Of a DNA stretch of 5,016 nucleotides, positions 1 through 5,016 are shown piece by piece. The position numbers and the translations under genes were made by a program. Within the stretch, counting starts at the first letter, position 1; every line of letters begins with the position of its first letter. Source of the stretch: Alphaproteobacteria bacterium (GTDB taxonomy: Bacteria > Pseudomonadota > Alphaproteobacteria > GCA-2731375); assembly GCA_030746295.1 (NCBI GenBank), contig JASLMY010000302.1, positions 1-5,016 on the forward strand, given 5' to 3'. The notes below the pieces were generated by a model that worked only from the letters and a program-made list of their open reading frames with translations, did not search any database and had not been told where the DNA came from.

Positions 1-61
1 AAAACGGCTGAATTCGGCGGCCGGAACGTCGACCAACGCCGACGCGAGCGGCGCACCGCCG
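1..61. other. Non-coding window edge downstream of fdxA
   Basis: This stretch follows the fdxA TAA stop on the minus strand. No start codon with a usable frame is seen in it. On the minus strand there is a small CGGCG-GTG-CGCCG hairpin (positions 49-61) without a T run, and four T at the very edge preceded by a weak CGGC/GCCG pairing with a long loop. Neither is a convincing intrinsic terminator. In many alphaproteobacteria a carD-family regulator lies beyond fdxA; nothing of it is visible here. Confidence 0.5.
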
Positions 62-400
62 TTACGAGCCCTCGCCCGGATTGGCGCTGAAGTGGTTCTC
101 GAACTTGTCGGGAACGTCCTTCCACTCCTCCGCGTCGGCCGGCGATTCACCTTTGCGGGTGATGTTGGGCCAGGTGGTGGCGTATTGCGAGTTGATCTCG
201 ACCCACCGCTCGGTGCCCTCTTCGGTATCCGGCAGGATCGCCTCGGGCGGGCATTCGGGCTCGCAGACGCCGCAGTCGATGCATTCGTCCGGGTGGATCA
301 CCAACATGTTCTCACCCTCGTAGAAGCAGTCGACCGGGCAGACCTCGACACAGTCCATGTACTTGCACTTGATGCACGCCTCGGTAACCACGTAGGTCAT
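62..400 (-). CDS. fdxA: Seven-iron ferredoxin FdxA ([3Fe-4S][4Fe-4S])
   Basis: A small soluble cytoplasmic electron carrier of 112 residues, close in length to Azotobacter ferredoxin I. Nine cysteines are visible: C9, C12, C17, C21, C25, C40, C43, C46 and C50. By alignment with Azotobacter FdI, C9, C17 and C50 would bind the [3Fe-4S] cluster and C21, C40, C43 and C46 the [4Fe-4S] cluster, leaving C12 and C25 as the conserved non-ligand cysteines. The N-terminus ([17 protein letters not shown]) and the CPVDCFYEG and [13 protein letters not shown] motifs are diagnostic of the FdxA family. The acidic tail from about residue 58 is the usual C-terminal extension. The ATG overlaps the TGA of the preceding TerB-like gene (ATGA), and an AGAGG Shine-Dalgarno lies 7 bases upstream inside that gene, so translational coupling is likely. 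The redox partner cannot be read from the sequence. Confidence 0.97.
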   Translation of the reverse strand: MTYVVTEACIKCKYMDCVEVCPVDCFYEGENMLVIHPDECIDCGVCEPECPPEAILPDTEEGTERWVEINSQYATTWPNITRKGESPADAEEWKDVPDKFENHFSANPGEGS

Positions 401-918
401 TCTCGTACCTCTAATCTCTCTGCCGCTTCCGGCCTTTCCACTTCGCCCTCGGCCGCGCCTTGCAGCCGTTCGAGAACCCGCCGCCTCGCCGCACCGCGCT
501 CGAGGTCGGGAACATAGATAAGCCCCCCGATCCGGCGCAGCAAGTTGGCCTCGTAGTCGTGCAACTCACCATCGGCGTACGCCACTTCCCACAACATTTC
601 AACCAGCTCGATCCGCTCCGCCTCGGAAAACCGTTCCTTGACGATCCGGGTGTAGGGCAAGAGCTGGTGACGCGTCGCCTGGGCCTTGGCGGCGGCGTCG
701 AGCAACGTCCCGGACTCCTCGGCCGAAAGCTGGAAGTGATGGCGCAACAAGTCATTGATCTTGGCCCGCTCGCGATCGTCGAAGTCGCCGTCAAGGCAGG
801 CCGCCTCGACCATCAAGGCGGCCGCGGCGAGATGCAGATCGTCGTGGCCGTGGGCCCCCCCGGCGCCTTCTCCGCGCCCTTCGCGATCGGCGAACAGGGC
901 CTTGATGCGATTGATCAT
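397..918 (-). CDS. TerB-fold (tellurite resistance TerB-like) protein
   Basis: A 173-residue, mostly alpha-helical soluble protein. No signal peptide or membrane segment is apparent. After a short N-terminal helix and a Gly/His-rich linker (about residues 16-26), it has the paired acidic motifs of the TerB fold: LDGDFDDRE at 42-50 and ADGELHDYE at 115-123, the latter followed by [15 protein letters not shown]. The family is named after TerB of tellurite resistance loci and such acidic pairs are thought to bind metal, but isolated chromosomal members have no settled role, so tellurite resistance should not be assumed. I chose the ATG at 918 because it has AGG 7 bases upstream; an in-frame GTG at 933 would add five residues and has a weaker site. 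The acidic, Glu-rich C-terminus (about 155-173) ends by overlapping the fdxA start by 4 bases. The upstream S4 gene ends 61 bases away, so it is probably on the same transcript. Confidence 0.85.
   Translation of the reverse strand: MINRIKALFADREGRGEGAGGAHGHDDLHLAAAALMVEAACLDGDFDDRERAKINDLLRHHFQLSAEESGTLLDAAAKAQATRHQLLPYTRIVKERFSEAERIELVEMLWEVAYADGELHDYEANLLRRIGGLIYVPDLERGAARRRVLERLQGAAEGEVERPEAAERLEVRE
408..412 (-). promoter_or_regulatory. Ribosome binding site of fdxA
   Basis: AGAGG on the minus strand, 7 bases before the fdxA ATG at 400. It lies within the last codons of the upstream TerB-like gene, so fdxA can be reached either by fresh initiation or by ribosomes terminating at the overlapping TGA. 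Confidence 0.7.
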
Positions 919-957
919 GGCCCTGCCTACCACGCTCTGCCGGGTGCGTACAACCGG

Positions 958-969
958 CCGCCCGGGCGG
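958..969. repeat. Perfect 12-base palindrome between the S4 and TerB-like genes
   Basis: CCGCCCGGGCGG is perfectly self-complementary. With one mismatch on each side, two further pairs (955-956 with 971-972) extend the symmetry. It sits in the 61-base gap separating the two coupled gene pairs. On the transcript it could form a short GC hairpin (CCGC, loop CCGG, GCGG). No T run follows, so it is not an intrinsic terminator. It could be an RNA-processing or stability element, a protein-binding site, or chance in GC-rich DNA. Confidence 0.5.
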
Positions 970-979
970 TCGTCGGCGC

Positions 980-1366
980 TCACCGTTGCTCCTCCGTCAA
1001 GCGCTCGATGGCACGACGTTGGCGCTTGGTCGGGCGGCCGGCACCGGGCGTCCGGACTGCGATGCCGTCGGGCGTTTCGGGTGCCTTTTCAGCCGGTGTC
1101 GACAGGTCCTCGTAGAGCTCGACCGCCTCCACCGCCGGTCCGCGCCGGGCTGCCATGGCCTTGATCCGAACGACGCGAACGGTGCGCGCCTGCGGAAAGG
1201 TGAGGACGTCGTCGACGCGGACGATGGCGCTCGCCTTGGTCGCGATCCGGCTGTTGATGCGGACCTTGCGCTCGTTGCAGAGCTTGGCCGCGAGGGTCCG
1301 GCTCTTGAAGAAGCGGGCGCACCAGAGCCAGCGATCGAGCCGCTGGCCGTCGCGTTCGCCGCTCAC
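980..1366 (-). CDS. S4-domain RNA-binding protein, Hsp15-like
   Basis: A basic 128-residue protein. The N-terminal S4 RNA-binding domain spans about residues 8-55 (RLDRWLWCARFFKSRTLAAK, then RKVRINSR and a VRVDDVLTF strand). A basic second strand region follows (about 60-90) and then a Pro/Lys/Arg-rich tail containing GRPTKRQRRAIERL, as is common in alphaproteobacterial relatives. The family includes E. coli Hsp15 (HslR), which binds 50S subunits carrying stalled peptidyl-tRNA; a ribosome-related role here is inferred from homology. The start is GTG at 1366, with AAGG 7 bases upstream, overlapping the helicase TGA as GTGA. The frame stays open far upstream (to 2170), but that part is antisense-like Arg/Pro-rich text inside the helicase gene, whereas S4 homology begins right after the GTG. 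Length and domain layout fit the family. Confidence 0.92.
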   Translation of the reverse strand: MSGERDGQRLDRWLWCARFFKSRTLAAKLCNERKVRINSRIATKASAIVRVDDVLTFPQARTVRVVRIKAMAARRGPAVEAVELYEDLSTPAEKAPETPDGIAVRTPGAGRPTKRQRRAIERLTEEQR

Positions 1367-3882
1367 GCGCCGCCCTTCGAGCCGAGTTCGCCCAGGACGG
1401 CGAAGGGCGAGGCGTCGCGCGACTTGCGTTTGGCCTCGGGGCGCGGCTTGCTGCGCCGGCCGGCGAACTTGTAGCGCCGCTCCTCGCCCTTGCCCGAAGC
1501 GCGGTAGCCGAGCGCTCTCAGGACCCGATCGAGGTCCTCGTGTCCGCAGCCGAGCAATGAGAGCATCTTCGGATCGGGTGAAAAGGGACCCGACCGCGCC
1601 GCCCCTCGGGCCTGCGCCGCCAAGCGATCCAGCATGTCGATCCGGTAGACGCGGCCGCCGATCCGCCGGTAGCCGCAGACCTGGGCGAAGCCGGCGGGCC
1701 AGGCGTCGTCGGCCGGGCCGGAAACCGCGCCGGGCGAGGGCGGCGCTTGCGGCCGGTCGATACCGTGCCAGACGGCCCAGAGCCGGGCGCCGGCGGCGAC
1801 GCGCTCGGGCTTCGTCATCGCCGGCACGAAGACGTCGAGAAAGCCGAGACGGATGCCGTGGCGTTTCAGCTCGGCGCGTTCCGGCCGGCCCAGTTTCTCG
1901 ATCAAGCCTTCGAGATCGGCCCTCGGCATGCAGCCGAGGGCTTCCGCGACCTGGAAGGTGATGCCCCTGGCGGCGCCCTTGAGCGGGGCCTTGCCGAGGT
2001 CCAAGAGCGGCCGCATCAGGCGGCCGACCTCGTCGTCCAGCCAATCGGCGAGCCGGCGCCTGACCCGCTCGCGAAGCGGGCCCGAGACGTGCTCGATCGG
2101 CGCCAGCACGACCGCGGGCCGCAATATGTCCGAGCCCGGCGCCAACTTGGCGACGGCAGCACCTTCCCACCAGAGACGGTTGTCTTCCTTCCAGGCGATT
2201 TCACCCGCCGCAGCCTCGGCGAGGCGGGCCACGCGACGCCCCATCTCACGCGCCAGCACGCGGTTGGCGGCGGCGCGGATGGCGCGCCCCTCGCTGCCCG
2301 GATCGGCCGCGTCGGGGGTGAAGACGAGGCCCTTCAAGCGGCCGACGAACTGGCCCTCGACTAGGACCTCGCCTTCCGAGGTGACGGCCCCGAACAAGGT
2401 ATCGCGGTCCTTCAGGCGGCGCATCAAGACGGCGGTGCGGCGGTCGACGAAGCGCCGCGTCAAGGCCGCGTGCAGGGCGTCGGAGAGCTTGTCCTCTAGT
2501 TCGCGGGCCCGCTCCTGCCAGTGCGTCGCATCGGCCAGCCAATCGGCTCGATGCGAGATGTAGGTCCAAGTCCGAACATAAGCGATCCGGGTCGCCAGCG
2601 TATCGATGTCGCCGTCGGTGCGGTCGATGCGGGCGACCTGCTCGGCCACCCAATCGGTCGGCAGCACGCCGTCGGGCGACAGCAGATGGCGATAGACCCG
2701 GGACAAGAGGCGGTGGTGGTTTTCCGACAGGCTCTTGCGGAAGTCCGGGATGCGGCAGACCTCCCACAGTCGTCCGATCGCCGCCGGCCCGGCCGCCAGG
2801 CGGGCGATCTCCGGGTCCGCCGCCAGCGCCTTCAGCGCCACGTAGTCCGAGGTCGGCTGCGCCCGGACCAGTCGATCGTCGCCCGACGGGGCTTCCAAGC
2901 TGCGCATCAGGCCGTCGAGGCTGCGCTGGTCGAGATCGCCGTTGCGCCATTGCAGGCGCGTTACCGGCGGAAAGCGGTGCTGCTCGACCGCCTCGACGGT
3001 CTCGGCCTCGATGGCGCCGATCCCTGCCGTGGTGCCGAAGCTGCCGTCGTTCATGTGGCGCCCGGCGCGACCCGCGATCTGGGCCAGCTCGGCGGCCTCC
3101 AGCCGGCGCATCGCCGTGCCGTCGAACTTCCTGAGAGCGGCAAAGGCGACATGGTCGACACTCATGTTGAGGCCCATGCCGATGGCGTCCGTGGCGACCA
3201 GATAGTCGACCTCGCCGGCCTGGTAGAGGGCCACCTGTGCGTTTCGGGTCCGCGGGCTGAGGGCGCCCAGCACCACCGCGGCACCGCCCCGCTGGCGGCG
3301 CACCAGCTCGGCCAGTGCATAGACGTCGGCGGCCGAGAAGGCGACGATGGCGGAACGCCGGGGCAGCCGCGAGAGTTTCTTCTCGCCAGCATAGGAAAGC
3401 TCGGAAAAGCGCGGCCGGGAGATGAACTCGGCCTCCGGCAACAGCGACTGGATGAGGCGGCGCATGGTGCCGGCACCGAGCAGCATGGTCTCGCGCTCGC
3501 CGCGTGCCCCCAGTAGGCGGTTGGTGAAGACGTGGCCGCGCTCGGGATCGGCCGCGAGCTGGATCTCATCGACGGCCAGGAAGTCGACCCGACGCTCCAA
3601 CGGCATCGATTCCACGGTGCAGACGAAGTAGCGCGCCCGTGCCGGGACGATCTTCTCTTCGCCGGTGATGAGCGCCACCTGGCGGCTGCCCTTGATGGTG
3701 ACGGCGCGGTCGTAGACCTCGCGCGCCAACAGCCGGAGCGGCAGCCCGATCATGCCGGAAGCGTGGCCGAGCATCCGCTCCACCGCCAAATGGGTCTTGC
3801 CGGTGTTGGTCGGGCCCAGGACGGCGATCACGCCCTCGCCGCGCCCGGTTCTGCCTCTGCCGCGAGCCATCGATAGAAGCAT
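1363..3882 (-). CDS. SUV3-like ATP-dependent RNA helicase (DExH family)
   Basis: An 839-residue bacterial relative of mitochondrial SUV3, the helicase that unwinds RNA for exonucleolytic decay. In order: Walker A GPTNTGKT (23-30), motif II DEIQ (105-108), motif III-like GAGTM (136-140), [15 protein letters not shown] in the second RecA domain (207-221), motif [12 protein letters not shown] (230-240) and motif [10 protein letters not shown] (268-275). The RecA pair ends near 290. An SUV3-type helical region follows, with [12 protein letters not shown] (372-383) and an [12 protein letters not shown] segment (437-448) resembling the SUV3 C-terminal region. A C-terminal extension carries [13 protein letters not shown] and a basic tail ending in a SPFAVLGEL motif typical of alphaproteobacterial members. 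All helicase motifs look intact, so it is probably active. The ATG at 3882 has GAGG only 3 bases upstream; the in-frame ATG at 3870 (four residues shorter) is a real alternative. The gene overlaps the S4 gene by 4 bases. The exact RNA substrate and nuclease partner (PNPase in mitochondria) are unknown here. Confidence 0.95.
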   Translation of the reverse strand: MLLSMARGRGRTGRGEGVIAVLGPTNTGKTHLAVERMLGHASGMIGLPLRLLAREVYDRAVTIKGSRQVALITGEEKIVPARARYFVCTVESMPLERRVDFLAVDEIQLAADPERGHVFTNRLLGARGERETMLLGAGTMRRLIQSLLPEAEFISRPRFSELSYAGEKKLSRLPRRSAIVAFSAADVYALAELVRRQRGGAAVVLGALSPRTRNAQVALYQAGEVDYLVATDAIGMGLNMSVDHVAFAALRKFDGTAMRRLEAAELAQIAGRAGRHMNDGSFGTTAGIGAIEAETVEAVEQHRFPPVTRLQWRNGDLDQRSLDGLMRSLEAPSGDDRLVRAQPTSDYVALKALAADPEIARLAAGPAAIGRLWEVCRIPDFRKSLSENHHRLLSRVYRHLLSPDGVLPTDWVAEQVARIDRTDGDIDTLATRIAYVRTWTYISHRADWLADATHWQERARELEDKLSDALHAALTRRFVDRRTAVLMRRLKDRDTLFGAVTSEGEVLVEGQFVGRLKGLVFTPDAADPGSEGRAIRAAANRVLAREMGRRVARLAEAAAGEIAWKEDNRLWWEGAAVAKLAPGSDILRPAVVLAPIEHVSGPLRERVRRRLADWLDDEVGRLMRPLLDLGKAPLKGAARGITFQVAEALGCMPRADLEGLIEKLGRPERAELKRHGIRLGFLDVFVPAMTKPERVAAGARLWAVWHGIDRPQAPPSPGAVSGPADDAWPAGFAQVCGYRRIGGRVYRIDMLDRLAAQARGAARSGPFSPDPKMLSLLGCGHEDLDRVLRALGYRASGKGEERRYKFAGRRSKPRPEAKRKSRDASPFAVLGELGSKGGA

Positions 3883-3961
3883 TGGCCTCGGGCGCCCGGT
3901 TTTTCAAGACGCCGGCGAAAAATCATTGGCATCCATGTACTACTCGGGCTAAGGGCGGCCT

Positions 3962-3976
3962 GGCGGTGGGGCGGTG
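3962..3976 (+). repeat. Tandem 7-base direct repeat upstream of the mutase -10
   Basis: Two exact GGCGGTG copies (3962-3968 and 3970-3976) with an 8-base period occupy the place where a -35 element would normally lie. They could be half-sites for a regulator, or a chance effect of a G-rich stretch. Confidence 0.35.
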
Positions 3977-3985
3977 CATTTGCGC

Positions 3986-3991
3986 TATACT
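3986..3991 (+). promoter_or_regulatory. Probable -10 box of the mutase promoter
   Basis: TATACT, preceded by GC, matches the sigma-70-type -10 consensus at five of six positions and stands out in an otherwise GC-rich region. Transcription would start near 3997-4000, leaving a leader of only about 15-18 bases that begins almost at the Shine-Dalgarno. At 16-18 base spacing the expected -35 window reads GC-rich sequence such as GCGGTG, with no TTGACA-like match, so the promoter may be weak or need an activator. Confidence 0.5.
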
Positions 3992-3999
3992 GTGCCCCT

Positions 4000-4005
4000 A
4001 GGAGG
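4000..4005 (+). promoter_or_regulatory. Strong Shine-Dalgarno of the mutase gene
   Basis: AGGAGG, 9 bases before the ATG at 4015, is a near-perfect complement to the 16S rRNA tail. It decides the start codon, and the translated N-terminus begins with the family's usual pre-barrel segment. Confidence 0.85.
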
Positions 4006-4014
4006 AGCGAGCCG

Positions 4015-5016
4015 ATGAGCGATGAAACGACGATCGGGCCCGAGGCCTGGCGCGACCTCGCGGCGCGGGAGCTGAAGGACCGAACGGCCGACGACCTGGT
4101 CTGGGAGACGCCGGAAGGCATCGCCGTCAAGCCGCTCTACACGGCGGAAGACCTAGAAGGCCTGGAGGACCAGGGCGGCCTGCCGGGCATGGAGCCTTTC
4201 ACCCGCGGCATCCGCGCCACCATGTATGCGGGCCGTCCCTGGACGATCCGCCAGTACGCCGGCTTCTCGACGGCGGAAGAGTCCAACGCCTTCTATCGCC
4301 GCGCCCTCGATGGCGGCCAGACCGGCCTTTCCGTCGCCTTCGACCTGGCGACGCACCGGGGCTACGATTCCGACCATGACCGGGTCGTCGGCGACATCGG
4401 CAAGGCTGGCGTCGCCATCGATTCGGCCGAGGACATGAAGATCCTCTTCGACGGCATTCCGCTAGACAAGACCAGCGTCTCGATGACCATGAACGGTGCT
4501 GTGCTGCCGACCATGGCCGCCTTCATCGTTGCCGGCGAGGAGCAGGGCACGCCCCGGGCCAAGCTTTCGGGCACGATCCAGAACGACATCCTGAAGGAAT
4601 TCATGGTCCGCAATACCTACATCTACCCGCCCGAGGCCTCGATGCGGATCGTCGCCGACGTCATCGCCTACACGGCGGCCGAGATGCCGCGCTTCAACTC
4701 GATCTCGATCTCCGGCTACCACATGCAGGAGGCCGGTGCGACAGCGGTGCAGGAGCTCGCCTTCACGCTCGCCGACGGCCTGGAATACGTCCGCGCGGCC
4801 TCGTCGCGGGGCCTGGAGATCGACGCCTTCGCCGGCCGGCTGTCGTTCTTCTTCTGCATCGGCATGAACTTCTTCATGGAGATCGCCAAACTGCGCGCGG
4901 CGCGCCTCCTGTGGGCGCGGCTGATGCAGCAGTTCGATCCGAGGGACGCGCGCTCCTCGATGCTGCGCACCCACTGCCAGACCTCCGGCGTCTCGCTGAC
5001 CGAGAAGGACCCCTAC
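4015..5016 (+). CDS. scpA: Methylmalonyl-CoA mutase, large/catalytic chain (N-terminal part, runs off window)
   Basis: Adenosylcobalamin-dependent enzyme converting (R)-methylmalonyl-CoA to succinyl-CoA in propionyl-CoA assimilation; relatives are also named mcmA, mutB or bhbA. The window holds 334 codons of roughly 710-750 expected: the N-terminal arm ([20 protein letters not shown], 28-47) and much of the substrate-binding TIM barrel. Family blocks include [13 protein letters not shown] (74-86), [17 protein letters not shown] (104-120), [12 protein letters not shown] (154-165), [20 protein letters not shown] (186-205) and [14 protein letters not shown] (231-244). By alignment to Propionibacterium MutB (offset 8), Y81, R199, Y235, H236 and Q322 match the active-site Y89, R207, Y243, H244 and Q330. 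Tyr and Arg at the first two positions support methylmalonyl-CoA over isobutyryl-CoA specificity, where Phe and Gln are usual. No small-subunit gene precedes it, suggesting the single-polypeptide homodimer form. The C-terminal B12 domain lies outside the window. There is no stop before the right edge. Confidence 0.96.
   Translation, partial: MSDETTIGPEAWRDLAARELKDRTADDLVWETPEGIAVKPLYTAEDLEGLEDQGGLPGMEPFTRGIRATMYAGRPWTIRQYAGFSTAEESNAFYRRALDGGQTGLSVAFDLATHRGYDSDHDRVVGDIGKAGVAIDSAEDMKILFDGIPLDKTSVSMTMNGAVLPTMAAFIVAGEEQGTPRAKLSGTIQNDILKEFMVRNTYIYPPEASMRIVADVIAYTAAEMPRFNSISISGYHMQEAGATAVQELAFTLADGLEYVRAASSRGLEIDAFAGRLSFFFCIGMNFFMEIAKLRAARLLWARLMQQFDPRDARSSMLRTHCQTSGVSLTEKDPY

Larger units (their letters stand above)
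3883..4014. other. Divergent intergenic region between helicase and mutase genes
   Basis: These 132 bases must hold the start signals for both outward transcription units. The mutase side has a clear -10 box and Shine-Dalgarno. On the helicase side I see no convincing promoter; a TTGAAA at 3902-3907 (minus strand) lacks a matching -10. A perfect palindrome CGGGCGCCCG (3889-3898) lies just before the helicase start. A 10-codon minus-strand ORF (3936-3904, [10 protein letters not shown]) with a weak GAG site precedes the helicase. Confidence 0.6.

Noticed and set aside
1..23. Possible intrinsic terminator after fdxA (TTTT at the edge on the minus strand)
   Set aside because: The preceding CGGC/GCCG pairing is only 4 base pairs with an 11-base loop and the T run is cut by the window edge; too weak to call.
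397..918. Tellurite resistance operon
   Set aside because: Only a single TerB-fold gene is present, with no terA, terC, terD, terE or terZ neighbours; the name reflects the fold only.
460..1164. 234-codon plus-strand open frame opposite the TerB-like and S4 genes
   Set aside because: It crosses two well-supported minus-strand genes and their gap, and has no family motif; explained by high GC.
1367..2170. Upstream in-frame extension of the S4 gene giving a 396-residue protein
   Set aside because: The extra 268 residues are Arg/Pro/Ala-rich out-of-frame text of the helicase gene with no domain; S4 homology starts just after the GTG at 1366, which has its own Shine-Dalgarno and a GTGA overlap.
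2521..3516. 331-codon plus-strand open frame opposite the helicase gene
   Set aside because: Its translation has no recognisable domain and low complexity of a shadow frame; the opposite strand carries intact helicase motifs throughout.
3979..3983. Operator for a PccR-type propionyl-CoA regulator (TTTGC element)
   Set aside because: Only one partial half-site is seen, with no second copy or complete TTTGCAAA, so it is not supported.
4462..4974. 170-codon minus-strand open frame within the mutase gene
   Set aside because: The plus strand in this stretch encodes uninterrupted, highly conserved mutase blocks; the reverse frame has no recognisable domain.

Overview
The window reads as core chromosome of a GC-rich alphaproteobacterium, possibly Rhodospirillales-like; genus cannot be fixed. 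The basis is overall GC richness, codons ending mostly in G or C, a bacterial SUV3-type RNA helicase followed by a small S4 protein and a seven-iron ferredoxin (a gene order I know from Alphaproteobacteria), and an alphaproteobacterial-looking methylmalonyl-CoA mutase. There is no sign of an insertion sequence, prophage, CRISPR array, tRNA or rRNA.

Layout. Positions 1-61 are the short non-coding edge downstream of the ferredoxin gene. Four genes on the minus strand are packed tightly. In transcription order they are an SUV3-like DExH helicase (3882-1363), an Hsp15-like S4 RNA-binding protein (1366-980, GTGA overlap with the helicase stop), a TerB-fold protein (918-397, after a 61-base gap carrying a perfect 12-base palindrome) and FdxA, a [3Fe-4S][4Fe-4S] ferredoxin (400-62, ATGA overlap with the terB-like stop). 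A 132-base divergent intergenic region (3883-4014) separates this cluster from a plus-strand gene that starts at 4015 and runs off the right edge: the N-terminal 334 codons of the large (catalytic) chain of adenosylcobalamin-dependent methylmalonyl-CoA mutase.

How the genes fit together. The helicase and S4 protein both point to RNA or ribosome handling and are probably translationally coupled. The TerB-like gene and fdxA form a second coupled pair, whose functional link to the first is unknown. The mutase is the last step of propionyl-CoA to succinyl-CoA assimilation and appears to be an independent transcription unit, with a good -10 box and a strong Shine-Dalgarno sequence but no convincing -35. 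The other long open frames, on both strands, are best explained as high-GC shadow frames.

I found no convincing new biological system. The points most worth a second look are the TerB-like protein coupled to FdxA, the two tight couplings within the RNA-related cluster, the palindrome between the two gene pairs, and the structure of the mutase promoter.
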